This document shows, piece by piece, positions 23,020-33,600 of a DNA stretch of 64,000 nucleotides; positions within the stretch are counted from its first letter, which is position 1; each line of letters starts with the position of its first letter. The translations under genes were made by a program, and so were the position numbers. Source of the DNA: Vicia villosa (Eukaryota > Streptophyta > Magnoliopsida > Fabales > Fabaceae); NCBI RefSeq assembly GCF_029867415.1, contig NC_081184.1:79768364-79832363 (forward strand), in the 5' to 3' direction. The notes beneath the pieces were generated by a model. The model saw only the letters and a program-made list of their open reading frames with translations, was not told the DNA's origin and made no database searches.

Positions 23020-23607
23020 TAACCTAGTTTTCATCCAACTTTGGGCTCATTTTTCACAAATTTCCCAAATGATTCTGAAGAAGACATAAACTAATGATTT
23101 AAAGTAGATGTTTAGGGCTTTCCAAATTGTGTTCAACCTTCTCCAAATTCAATTTGAGCTAGGAGTTATGCTTGTACAAAGTTGGCCTCATGAAGTAAAA
23201 TTATAGGTCATGTGCAAATTGGAACTTTGCAATTTTGTGCATTTTGCTTCACTAATGGATGCTACACGACCCATAACATGTCTGAAACAATACCATGCAT
23301 TCATTTTCACCATGGCATGAAGATTGAAGAAGAATCCCAAAAGCAAGAACATGTGATTATGTAATCATTACTTTTGAGAATTTATGATAAGCAATGATTC
23401 ACCAATTGGAATCTTCTCCTAAGCCAATAGAAACTTGCTACATATCAGAAATGTTCCCTAACATCCTGCAAGATCAATGGTCGGGAGAGCTGGCTCGAAA
23501 ATGCATCATTGCATTTTGGAGATTCTTTGAATTTCTTCATGGCTAAGAAACCAAACTCACTACACTAAGCAAGCTCACCACAGCCAATTGATCTGCATCC
23601 ATTTGCC

Positions 23608-23615
23608 TATAAATA
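23608..23615 (+). promoter_or_regulatory. Putative TATA box of the Ogre LTR
   Basis: TATAAATA in the context GCCTATAAATACA, 1,530 bp into the LTR. The same context occurs in the minus-strand solo LTRs. The 3' LTR copy is at 43,049-43,056. Transcription would start about 30 bases downstream. Confidence 0.65.
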
Positions 23616-24557
23616 CAGAGGCATTCCTCATTCAAAAAGACACCAAAGCAACCATATTCCTTGCTTTCTCTTTCTCTTCTCATGTTCATTGTTTTTCAAA
23701 GTTCTTTGGCAAGAAGAATCGATTTCTTCAAACCAGAGCTCATCTTTGAGAAGTGAACATTCTAACATCTCAAGGGAGGTCATTTGAGGTGATCCAAGCA
23801 CCTGGATCACTTCTGTAAGTGGAGGAACACCATTGTTGCTCTCACTTTGAAGCATTTGCATTTGGAGGTCTATGGAGTAATTCAGGAGGTTCCGAGCCAA
23901 GCCAATCATCCAGGCACACTCCTCAGGTCATAGGGAAGCTAACCAGATGGCTGCAGCTCATCTGTAACTCCAAATTCAACAACCTTCATGTTCACTTGAA
24001 GCTGAAATCGAGGGAGGTCCATAGAGCAATTCAGGAGGATTCAAGCTCCAATAAGCATCCAGTTAGCATCATTGAGTCTCAGGGAAGCCATTGAGATCAT
24101 TCATTCAAGCCCAGGTGCTCTCTATCATCCTCACGACCTCCATTTTCAGAGGTAAGTTTCTGAACCTCACCTCTCTAATTTAAGCACTCTTTGTGAAATA
24201 GCTCGATTCTATCTTGTTCAGCATCATCAGAGGATTGAAAACCCTCTATCACCATTCATTTATCTTTTAGTATAGTCATTTAATTTGATTTTGAAATTCT
24301 AGGGTTCTTCACGATTTCTGGTAAATTAGTTAGATATAGTTGATATAAATTTATGATAGTTACATATTTAGAATCGTGAGTGAATTTAGAGCAAGTTTGG
24401 TCTTTACATCTTTGCAAATGGTTGAGAGATGAGCAAGTTCATAAATTTGAAATTTGAGAGCTTGAGGTTGAAGACGAAGATGGTGATGGCGCGCAATTTT
24501 CAAACTCAGGTCTAAGTTTATTTTATTTTGATTGATACCTGTTTCATTAACGACTAA

Positions 24558-24640
24558 AACGTGATAGCCCAGTGGTAAAGAGTGTTTGTGTGTTGCGCGT
24601 GCCCAAGGTCTGGGGTTCGAATCCCCCTCGCCCCAGACCT
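24558..24640 (+). other. tRNA-like module 1 in the Ogre LTR
   Basis: An A-box match TAGCCCAGTGG (24,565-24,575) and an exact B-box GGTTCGAATCC (24,614-24,624) are 38 bases apart, as in a tRNA gene. The B box lies in a GGGG...CCCC T-arm-like stem. A 9-bp inverted repeat, GGTCTGGGG and CCCCAGACC, encloses it. No complete cloverleaf was established. It could be a SINE remnant or an internal pol III promoter. Copy in the 3' LTR at 43,999-44,081. Confidence 0.55.
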
Positions 24641-24718
24641 TTTGATTTTATTTCTTTTTTCGCTTCTATGCATTTGAGTAATATATGAATTGCAATGGAA
24701 CCATGCATATGACACCAA

Positions 24719-24790
24719 GCGCGCGTTGGCTCAGTGGTGTTGTTTTGGGCTGGTAATACAAAGGGCGTGGGTTCAAACCTGGTTGGTGAC
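24719..24790 (+). other. tRNA-like module 2 in the Ogre LTR
   Basis: TGGCTCAGTGG (24,727-24,737) resembles an A box. GGTTCAAACCT (24,770-24,780) resembles a B box, 32 bases on. It is weaker than module 1, but next to it and in the same orientation. Copy in the 3' LTR at 44,160-44,231. Confidence 0.45.
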
Positions 24791-25929
24791 AAAACCCTAT
24801 TTTTTACCACTTTTTCCCATTTAATTTCTTCACAACTTTAACCAATTATTTAACCTATCAAATTAATTTATTTTCACTTCATTTTTCACACACTTGTCAT
24901 TTAATATATCTATTTTGTGAATAATAAAAAAAATCATAAAAATATTGTTTATTTCATATATTTTTATTAGGTTTAAAATAGTATGTTTTAAGTGTTTTTC
25001 TTAAATACTTTAAATATATATTCACTTTGTTTTAACCTAATCATTTTGTAAATAAAGTTTATGATAAAACCCTAATTGTTTAGGTCTTAATTAAGTAAAA
25101 AATCTTTATTTTTATCTTAGTTAAGTTGACTTTTGTGAAATTCTCAAAACGGTTTTCAATCTCCGAATAAATCAAACGATTAAGGTTTTCAAACAACAAA
25201 ACCTTGTATCATTCCAAATCATTTTTCAAATTGCTTTTACACCAGTACTGTAAAGTACCGGGCCTCTAATAGAGTGTAAGTCCCAAACACCTTCTCTTCT
25301 TAGCTTGTTTTCAAAACTGTATTTTCAAAATCTTCTTTCTGTTTGCAAAACATTCTTCTGGTATTTGAAGGGCATTATTCCCGGTGAAACTCTTCAGATA
25401 CCTATGTGACCTTTGTCCATCTTCACTTCTTCTGTTTTCAAAAACCATTAACTGTTTATCATATATATATTCAACTGTTATCAACAAAACAACAAAATTA
25501 CTGTTGAGGCTCTGTACATACTTCTTCAATGGCCTCCACTCCATCCAGGTTAGGCTTTACAAGCTCTCAATTTACAGTCTTTATTTAAATTACTGTCAAA
25601 TATAAACTGTGCATATACTAGTTTAGAACTACGTTTGAGTATAAACCCTAGGACAGTTAAACTATATATATATTATAGGAATATGACCTAGGATTGAGAA
25701 TGTCTTCCCGGTGAAGGCTCTTTCCTAATTAGAGATCTGTAGTTCAAACCCCCAAGATGAATTATTCCCGGTGAAACATCTTGGCAAAAACCTTAGAATC
25801 CAAAATATAGGACACACCCACCCAAAGAGGAATTATTCCCGGTGAAACCTCTTACCCATTTGCTTAGAGCCAAAATAAGTTCAAAACTACATAGCTTTCT
25901 CTTGTGCTATAACAAGGACCCTCGATTAG

Positions 25930-27570
25930 CCTCCTCTTGGGCTTTGTACAAGGACCCACAGGCTTCTTAAAAGCATTTCCAGCTTCCTCTTGAGCTTGTA
26001 TACAAGGACCCATCAGGTTTCTTATAAACATAGGAACTGGTCTTTAGTCACCTTTTAGCCTACCCTGGTGAGTTTCTTCCAATTTAAACCAGACTTTTAA
26101 CAAGCTAAGTTTGTCTCAATTTTGCATTGAGTACACCTTTTGGAATGAGAGACATGGACAGTCTCTATCACCCTTATCTTCATCAATCCTCCTTAATAGA
26201 GTCTAGGATCCATGTTTTGGTCATCCTCAGCATTGAGTCAGCCTTTATCTTGGGCTTTAAACAAGAAGTCTCCACTAGATAATCTTTCTGCCAATCCTTT
26301 CATCCTTTAATATTTAATGGAGAGCTACCCAAATTATTCATTTCAATAAAAACCCCTGGAAAGGGTTAGCCTCCAAAGTCAATTAATAAAAATGTCAAAA
26401 AATAAAGATTCATCTCTCTTAGGAGATAATTTCCCAAAAGAGTCAAAACCCCTGGAAAGGGTCAGCCTCCAAAAAACATGATAAAGTCAGTCTTTTACCA
26501 AATAAATTCTCCAGCTGAGTCAAAATCCCTGGAAAGGGTTAGCTTCCAAAGAAAAACAGTCTTTTAATAAAATCTCTCCAGTAGAGTCAAAACCAACAAA
26601 AAACAGTTAGCCTCAACCTTGGGCTTCATACAAGGCACCCAAACAATAAAACTCCCCTGTCAAGAGTCTGCCTCAACCTTGGGCATTATACAAGGCAGAT
26701 AATAGAGTCTCCCCAGTGAGTTCTTCATCACTCAGTAGCCACAACCTTGGGCTTTGTACAAGGCAGATAAACCATATTTTCATGTGTCAAAGATTCCTAA
26801 CACTTAGGATCTTTTCCCCATAGAGTCATCCATACTCAGTTTAAAAAAGAGTCCGCCACAACCTTGGGCTTTGTACAAGGCAGAAAATAATGTTTTCCTT
26901 AGCTAGAGTCAGCCACAACCTTGGGCTTTGTACAAGGCACATAAAATAGAGTCATTCATTCAATTATCCTCAACAGTTAGCCACAACCTTGGGCTTTGTA
27001 CAAGGCACACAAATAGAGTCTCCCTAAGTAGAGTCAGCCTCAATTCTGGGCTTTGTACAGAACAAAAAAATACCCTGTAATTAATTCCCAGTGGAGTCAT
27101 CTCCCAGAGTCAATAATAATTAATTAATCAATCAAAAAAGCCTCAAGCTTGGGCCTCATACAAGCCAGCTAAAGTCAAATCTTTTATACAGTAGATAGAC
27201 ATAGCTTATCTCTATAGAGAGATATTTTTACTACTCTACCACATTCAAACAAACAAACATTTCAAATTTCAATTTCAATCAAAGTCTCCCATTTAGGACT
27301 CTGAAAGACATGCTCTGGCACATCCCCAGACTTGTACACTTTCCCTAATTTGGACGAGCATCTTTCTTTCATTTAAGAGGCATCTGACTGGCATACTTGC
27401 ACACACAAGTAAGGTCCCCCTCTTGAATGAAATGAATTCAGTTATTCTGTCACTCTTTGAAAATGTTTGTGGTAGAATAGTACAAATACCTCTCTGTAGA
27501 GATGATTTCATGTCTCTTTACTGTAAACAGAGATTTAATTCCAAGCTTCAACCTTGAGCTTCAAGCAAGG
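25930..27570. repeat. Dispersed hairpin motifs in the Ogre LTR
   Basis: About 12 copies or variants of CCTTGGGCTTTGTACAAGG, whose ends CCTTG and CAAGG are complementary. They occur for instance near 25,937, 26,617, 26,677, 26,742, 26,860, 26,916, 26,986 and 27,146. Three copies of AACCCCTGGAAAGGGTT or a variant, also an inverted repeat, lie near 26,350, 26,447 and 26,525. Spacing is irregular. Confidence 0.85.
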
Positions 27571-28119
27571 CACCAAAAACAAGTAATTTCCCTAGTTAGT
27601 TCCCCGAACTACATTAAGCTCTGACTTCCACTAGGGATATGTAGGCATGAGGTTCACAAGGAATCTCAGCGAGCTAATAAAATACCAAAAATAGTCAGTT
27701 TGTCTGTCTGTCTGTCTTTTAAAATTCAATTCAATTCCTTCTCCTAATACAAAGGAGAAACTTTCCCAATCATTAGCAATAAACACAATCACAATGACAC
27801 AGAGAAGGTTCCTGTAGAGTACTACAGATATGTAGGGTGTTTAAACACTTCCCTATGTATAACCGACCCCCCGGACTCCAGAATTTCTAGTCTAGGTGAA
27901 ATCCCCACACTTAGCAAACTCCTAGGGTTTAGTTGAGATCTTTTTTCCCCTTTCCTACTCGTAGGACCAATAAGAAAGTTCGTGTGATATCGTAGGAAGA
28001 ACTGAAATAAAATTCATCCCACCACGGGCGCATTCTCCTTCCAAATTTCGCGTGAAGGGTCTAGCGTGCCGTCCTCCCAAGTGAAACGGGGAGGTAAAGA
28101 AAACGACACCACAGAAAAA

Positions 28120-28137
28120 TGGCGACTCTGCTGGGGA
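28120..28137 (+). other. Ogre primer binding site (tRNA-Arg type)
   Basis: TGGCGACTCTGCTGGGGA starts six bases after the LTR. Ogre elements are known to use a tRNA-Arg primer, and this matches the form typical for them. Confidence 0.85.
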
Positions 28138-28936
28138 TATAAGTGTTAAAAACCTTGGTTTTTCATCCAAACCAATGGTTGACCTGTTGCTGGTCCAGCC
28201 CCAATGAGGAATTAGGGATGCCAAATTCCCCCTCAAACAAGAGAGGTCCTGCCTAACCTCTGTGTCATATCATGTGTTTGTTGCATATATATTTGTTTAC
28301 TTTGTTTATTCTGTATCGGGAAAGGGCTTGATTCCCCCTTGTGGTGAGAAATCCTATACCCGGATTTGAGTGCAACATAAGATAGGATGGAGGATGTCTT
28401 CCCGGTGAAGACCCTCTAATCTTGGTTTCCAATTCTACTCTTGGGATTTGCCTGGCTGGTTGTGATTAACTGCGCCACTGCATTCCGAGACTGATTTGTA
28501 CCAGGAGGACCTAGAAACACATTAACCCCACTTAAAGCCTTTTTTTAGGACGTAGAGCGGTGATTACGGAAGTAATTGTCACGCAGATACTACACTCAGA
28601 GAAAACTCTCTTATAGATACCAATCAACGTATCTTTAAGGTTGAGCAAAAACTCTGAGACCCCTAGAACCCGTTCTACAGGTACAAAAATCCTTATCCTT
28701 AGTTTACCATTGGGGCGGGGTTTGCGTTTTGACTTCATGACCACTATACCCTTCAACGCCATGTTTGTTTAAAACTCTTGTGTGTGCATTCATGCATTCA
28801 TGCATCATTCATTAATAAACAACTAAAAACAAAAAAAAAGAGTCTTTTTCGAGTCGTTTTTCAAGGAAACTAAATAACGAACGTTTTGAACTTCATAGAA
28901 AGAGAGAAACGGAGAAAGGACTTAAGGATCTATACC
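28138..28936 (+). other. Ogre 5' untranslated leader
   Basis: No gene seen. It contains another CTTCCCGGTGAAGACC block (near 28,399), like those in the LTR, and an A-rich stretch before ORF1. Confidence 0.75.
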
Positions 28937-30373
28937 ATGGATTATGGAAGAAAGAGAGCTAGGAAATACACCTTCAAGATTCCCCAGGTCGAGGAACTGG
29001 GAAAGCTCGGAAAACTGGTGGTCAACCCCCAGGCTTTCAAGGAGAAGTATGGAAAACTTCTGCCTTTGCTCAATACCAACATGGTGGATGGGATCCTTCC
29101 CACCTTGGTACAGTTTTACGATCCAACGTATCACTGCTTCACCTTTCCAGATTATCAGCTCATGCCTACGTTAGAGGAGTACTCTCGTCTGATTGGAATA
29201 CCCGTGTACGCGCAAGATCCGTACTCCGGTTTGGAAAAGAATCCTGACGACATTATCATTGCTGCAACTACTCCTTTGAACGTAGTCGACATCAGAACTC
29301 ATATGGTGAGTAGAGGAGGAATTCAAGGATTGCCCTCCAAATTCCTGTTTGATCAAGCTCGGTACTTCGTCAGCATCCAAGATATGAGCGCTTTTGAGGA
29401 AATCTTGGCTTTGCTTATCTACGGATTGTTTTTGTTCCCTAACATTAACGATTTCGTCGACATCAACGCAATTAAGATCTTCTTAATTGGAAATCCAGTT
29501 CCAACCTTGCTTGCGGATGCTTATCACTCTGTGCATTCAAGAAACCTGCAGCGAGGAGGATTAATCACATGCTGCGTACCGTTGTTATACGAATGGTTCG
29601 TTTCGCACCTGCCAAAGTCTAGCACTTTCTGGAATATGAGGGATGGCCTTTACTGGTCACAGAAAATCATGTCTCTCACTCATACAGACATTGATTGGTG
29701 TAGTCCTGACAACGACGAAACCAAGATCATCTTCAGTTGCGGAAGTTTTCCCAACGTACCCCTTATTGGAACTAAGGGAGGAATCAGTTACAATCCAGCT
29801 TTAGCCCGTCGTCAATACGGCTATCCCATGAAAAATATACCAAGTAACATTCAATTGGAGGGTCTGTTCTTCAAGAACATCGACGATCATGGCAACATGC
29901 TGAAGAAGGAAATTGTCCAAGCCTGGCGTCTTGTACACAGCAAAGGGAGAAGATTGTTAGGAAAACATCTTTGCATCTCCCTGGATCCTTACCTTCAATG
30001 GGTACGCGTCAGAGCATTCAAGCTCAGGATGCCATATCAACATCAAGAACCTATTCCCCTAAGGGAACCAATTTACCTTTTCTCCACCGATGTTGAAAAA
30101 CTGCAAGCGGCATTAAACAAGGTATGCCAAGAAAGGAATGCTTGGAGGAACAAGTATCGAATTGTCAACACGGAAAATGTTGAGATTCAAAACATCCTAA
30201 GAAGGAAGGATGAGTTACTTGAAGTGCTCGATCGACAAGTGACACAATCATCACTTTCTCATCATATCCCTCCTGCTTCCTGGATCATCGATCAGCTCAC
30301 GTCAGAGAACGCTCAGCTCAAGAAACAGAAGAAGATGTTAGAACGTGAAGTCGGCTCATCATCAAAGTTTTAG
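28937..30373 (+). CDS. Ogre ORF1 protein
   Basis: 478 residues from the ATG at 28,937 (context ACCATGGA). The frame is open upstream only from a TTG, so I do not use that. This is the extra ORF that precedes gag in Ogre elements; its function is unknown. Visible features are a basic N-terminus (GRKRARKYTF) and the conserved block CFTFPDYQLMPTLEEYSRL near residue 70. A middle part rich in aromatic and Pro residues (PSKFLFDQARYF, FPNINDFVDINAI) resembles plant mobile-domain-type sequences. The C-terminal third is charged and probably coiled-coil (about 380-475). It is intact here, while the copies at 18,666-19,394 and 62,409-63,080 are decayed. It ends 290 bp before gag. Confidence 0.88.
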   Translation: MDYGRKRARKYTFKIPQVEELGKLGKLVVNPQAFKEKYGKLLPLLNTNMVDGILPTLVQFYDPTYHCFTFPDYQLMPTLEEYSRLIGIPVYAQDPYSGLEKNPDDIIIAATTPLNVVDIRTHMVSRGGIQGLPSKFLFDQARYFVSIQDMSAFEEILALLIYGLFLFPNINDFVDINAIKIFLIGNPVPTLLADAYHSVHSRNLQRGGLITCCVPLLYEWFVSHLPKSSTFWNMRDGLYWSQKIMSLTHTDIDWCSPDNDETKIIFSCGSFPNVPLIGTKGGISYNPALARRQYGYPMKNIPSNIQLEGLFFKNIDDHGNMLKKEIVQAWRLVHSKGRRLLGKHLCISLDPYLQWVRVRAFKLRMPYQHQEPIPLREPIYLFSTDVEKLQAALNKVCQERNAWRNKYRIVNTENVEIQNILRRKDELLEVLDRQVTQSSLSHHIPPASWIIDQLTSENAQLKKQKKMLEREVGSSSKF

Positions 30374-30663
30374 AGTCCTTTCTCTCAGTTTCTCTGTATT
30401 TCCATTTTCAAAGTGTGTAAAAAACGGCGTTTTCGCTTAATTAATAAAAGTTTGATGTTTCATAACGTAATTATGGTGTTTCCTTGAAAAATAATAACTT
30501 AATTGCATATCATACATCGCTTTAGTCGTACGCACTGACACGAGAATTGTCGCGGATCTAATAGTCACTTTCCTTTCTCCAGAAAGAGAGGAGGAGAAGG
30601 AGGTGAACCAAGACTTTCAAGCTGTCTCATCCATACAACACTCGTTCAAGTCGCAAGAAAAGA

Positions 30664-33600
30664 ATGGAAGACTTTGAGCAAGAGAATGAAGAACTCAGAG
30701 AAGAGATTAATACTCTCAAAGGTACTGTTGAAAGACTCAATAGTATGGTAGAAGCCCTGGTAGTTGCGCAGAATCGACCAACGCCAGAAGAACCACAAAG
30801 GACTGTGGTTTCCGAGATTGTTTCTACTCCTATTCCTCAGTATACCATGCCGCCTGATCGACCTTGGGGCATGCCGTATAACTTTACTCCAGAAGGGTAC
30901 ATACCTCCAGCTTCTGAAGCTCCAAAAGTCACCATGGATATGCGTCCACCGGAGGGTTACAAACCTCTGGAAATTGAAGTTCCAAGAGCAACGGCAATGG
31001 GTTTCGCACAACAGAACGCTGAGATTCCAAGATCTGCTGTCATGGCTTCTCCACAGCCCATTATGCATACTTTTCCCCCGCAGGGCGGACAAGTATATCA
31101 TCACGCTCCAAGTGAGGATGCTGGCGTGTATGAAAGATTGGACGAGTTCCAGGAACAGTTTCTGCAAATGCAGAAGGAACTCAAGACTCTCCGAGGACAA
31201 GATCTATTTGGAAAGAATGCTGCAGACCTCTGTCTGGTTCCAAATGTTAAGATTCCTCACAAATTCAAAGTACCAGAATTCGAGAAGTACAAAGGGAATT
31301 CATGCCCACAAAGTCATCTTGTGATGTACGCTCGAAGAATGTCAACTCAGACTGATAATCAACAATTGCTCATTCATTATTTTCAAGACAGCCTGACTGG
31401 TGCTGCACTCAAATGGTACATGAACTTGGACAGTTCAGAGATTCGTACTTTTCGAGACCTCGGAGAGGCCTTCGTCAAACAGTATAAGTACAATCTGGAT
31501 ATGGCTCCCGACAGAGATCAACTCCGGGCCATGACTCAAAAGGATAGAGAAAGCTTCAAGGAATACGCTCAGAGATGGCGTGAAGTTGCTGCTCAAATTT
31601 GTCCACCACTTGAAGAGAAAGAAATGACAAAAATCTATCTCAAAACTTTGAGTCCATTTTACTACGGACGAATGGTTGCAAGTGCACCAAGTGACTTTAC
31701 CGAGATGGTAAACATGGGTGTGCGTTTAGAAGAAGCAGTTCGAGAAGGACGCTTGAACAAAGAACCAGAATCTTCTGTTGGTCCAAGGAAGTATGGAAGT
31801 TCTTTCCAGAAGAAAAAGGATCAAGATGTCAGCAATGTCTTGCACAAAATCAAGAAGAAATTCCAACCTCAAGTTGCAACAATAACTCCGGTTGTTAACT
31901 CAGCGCCAGCTTATCAACCTCAGGTTTCGCAACAACAAACTCAACAAAGGTCGCAGCAACCTCAGCAGCAGGTTCGACCTCCAAATTACAACAATCGGGC
32001 TCCAAGGTATCCTGCCTTTGACCCCGTACCAATGCCGTATGCAGAATTGTTTCCAACATTACTGGCAAAAGGACTCATTCAGACAAGGAGTCCTCCAAAT
32101 CCTACAAACAGTTCCTCACCATGGTATAAGGCTGACCAATCTTGTCCCTATCATCAGGGGGCACCAGGTCACAATATTGAGAACTGTTTCTCTTTCAAGA
32201 TTGACGTCCAACGATTAGTGAAGAGCGGAATGCTATCCTTCAAAGATACTAATCCAAACGTCCAAGCAAATCCTTTGCCGCAGCATAAAGAAGCTTCAGT
32301 AAATCTGATAGATCAACACCCCAACGTCATTCAAATCTACGACATTCGTCAGATAGGGGAAAATCTTGTCAAGATGCACGCTAAACAAGCTGGGTACGGT
32401 CATGTACCACCTCACAACTACTTCACATGTGAAATTTGTCCAAAGAATAATCAAGGATGTGCCGTAGTTCAAGCTGCATTACAAGAACAAATGGACTTAG
32501 GATGGATTCAACATATCCGAGTCAGAACTGAACATGACATCAACATGGTTCAAGGATGTCCAGGAGAATACAAAATCTACAAAGTTGAAGATCTTGAAGG
32601 ATCGGTAGTCAGGTTCCATAAAACTTTAAATGGACTTGCCTACTTTGGAACAGATTTCCACGCTTACAGTAGATGCGAAATCTGTCGAAGAAATTCACGA
32701 GGATGTTTGCGTGTTCGCAACGACATTCAAAAGCTGATGGATGACAATACCATTACTGTTCTTGCCAACAGAGAAGATGACGAAGTCTTTACCGTATCTC
32801 CTCAAATTAATCAAGTTGAACCAATGCAAGTTAAGTATGATAGCAGGAAGACAGCAGTTGCTCCACTAGTCATCTACTTACCAGGTCCTGTACCGTATGA
32901 GTCCAACAAGGCTATACCATACAAGTACAACGCTACATTCATTGAAAATGGTAAGGAAATACCATTACCGTCTGTTGTCAACATTGCTGATGTTAGTCGA
33001 GTCACCAGAAGTGGACGAGTCTTCAACAGAACAACAGAAAATGTGGAGAAACCTTCGGAGGAAGTACCACATAGGCAAGACAATCATCCGACCAATGCTG
33101 TTCAAGCGAAAGAAAATGATGAGATCTTGAAGTTAATCCAGAGGAGTGAATACAACATTGTAGATCAATTACTACATACTCCGTCTAGGATTTCTGTTCT
33201 TTCCCTGCTATTGAGTTCTGAAGCTCATAGGGAAGCTCTACAGAAAGTTTTGGAACAAGCTTTCGTAGAACCAAGTGTTACAATAAGCCAATTCAACAAC
33301 ATCGTTGCCAACATCTCCGCCGGAACTAACCTAAGTTTCTGTGACGAAGATCTTCCTGAAGAAGGAGTGGACCACAATCTTCCACTTCACATCTCAGTTG
33401 GCTGCATGGGTGATACACTCACAGGAGTCCTAATAGACAATGGATCCTCTCTCAACGTCATGCCTAAATCAACATTATCAAGATTATCTTTCGAAGATTA
33501 CCCTCTAAGAAAAAGTCATGTCATCGTCAAAGCATTTGATGGATCAAGAAAGTCAGTTTTCGGAGAAGTGGATCTTCCCATAACTATTGGACCTCAGACG

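Larger units (their letters stand above)
22078..28113 (+). repeat. Ogre 5' LTR
   Basis: 6,036 bp, from TGTCATACCC to GACACCACA. It holds a 28-bp palindrome, a TATA box, two tRNA-like modules, and a long series of short inverted-repeat motifs (25,930-27,570), all repeated in the 3' LTR at +19,441. Small reading frames inside it are not conserved genes. Confidence 0.96.

Noticed and set aside
23628..24094. Frames of 90-93 codons on both strands, repeated at 43,069-43,535
   Set aside because: Both are within the Ogre LTRs just downstream of the TATA box, with no recognisable domain. The pair is simply the two LTRs.
24558..24640. Functional tRNA gene
   Set aside because: The boxes are good, but no complete acceptor stem or anticodon arm could be drawn and it lies inside both LTRs. 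Kept as a tRNA-like module only.
28886..28936. Upstream start for Ogre ORF1
   Set aside because: The first codon is TTG, which is unlikely in plants. The ATG at 28,937 has a good context.
32428..32460. Cys module as a plant host zinc-finger gene
   Set aside because: It is inside the uninterrupted Ogre Gag-protease frame.
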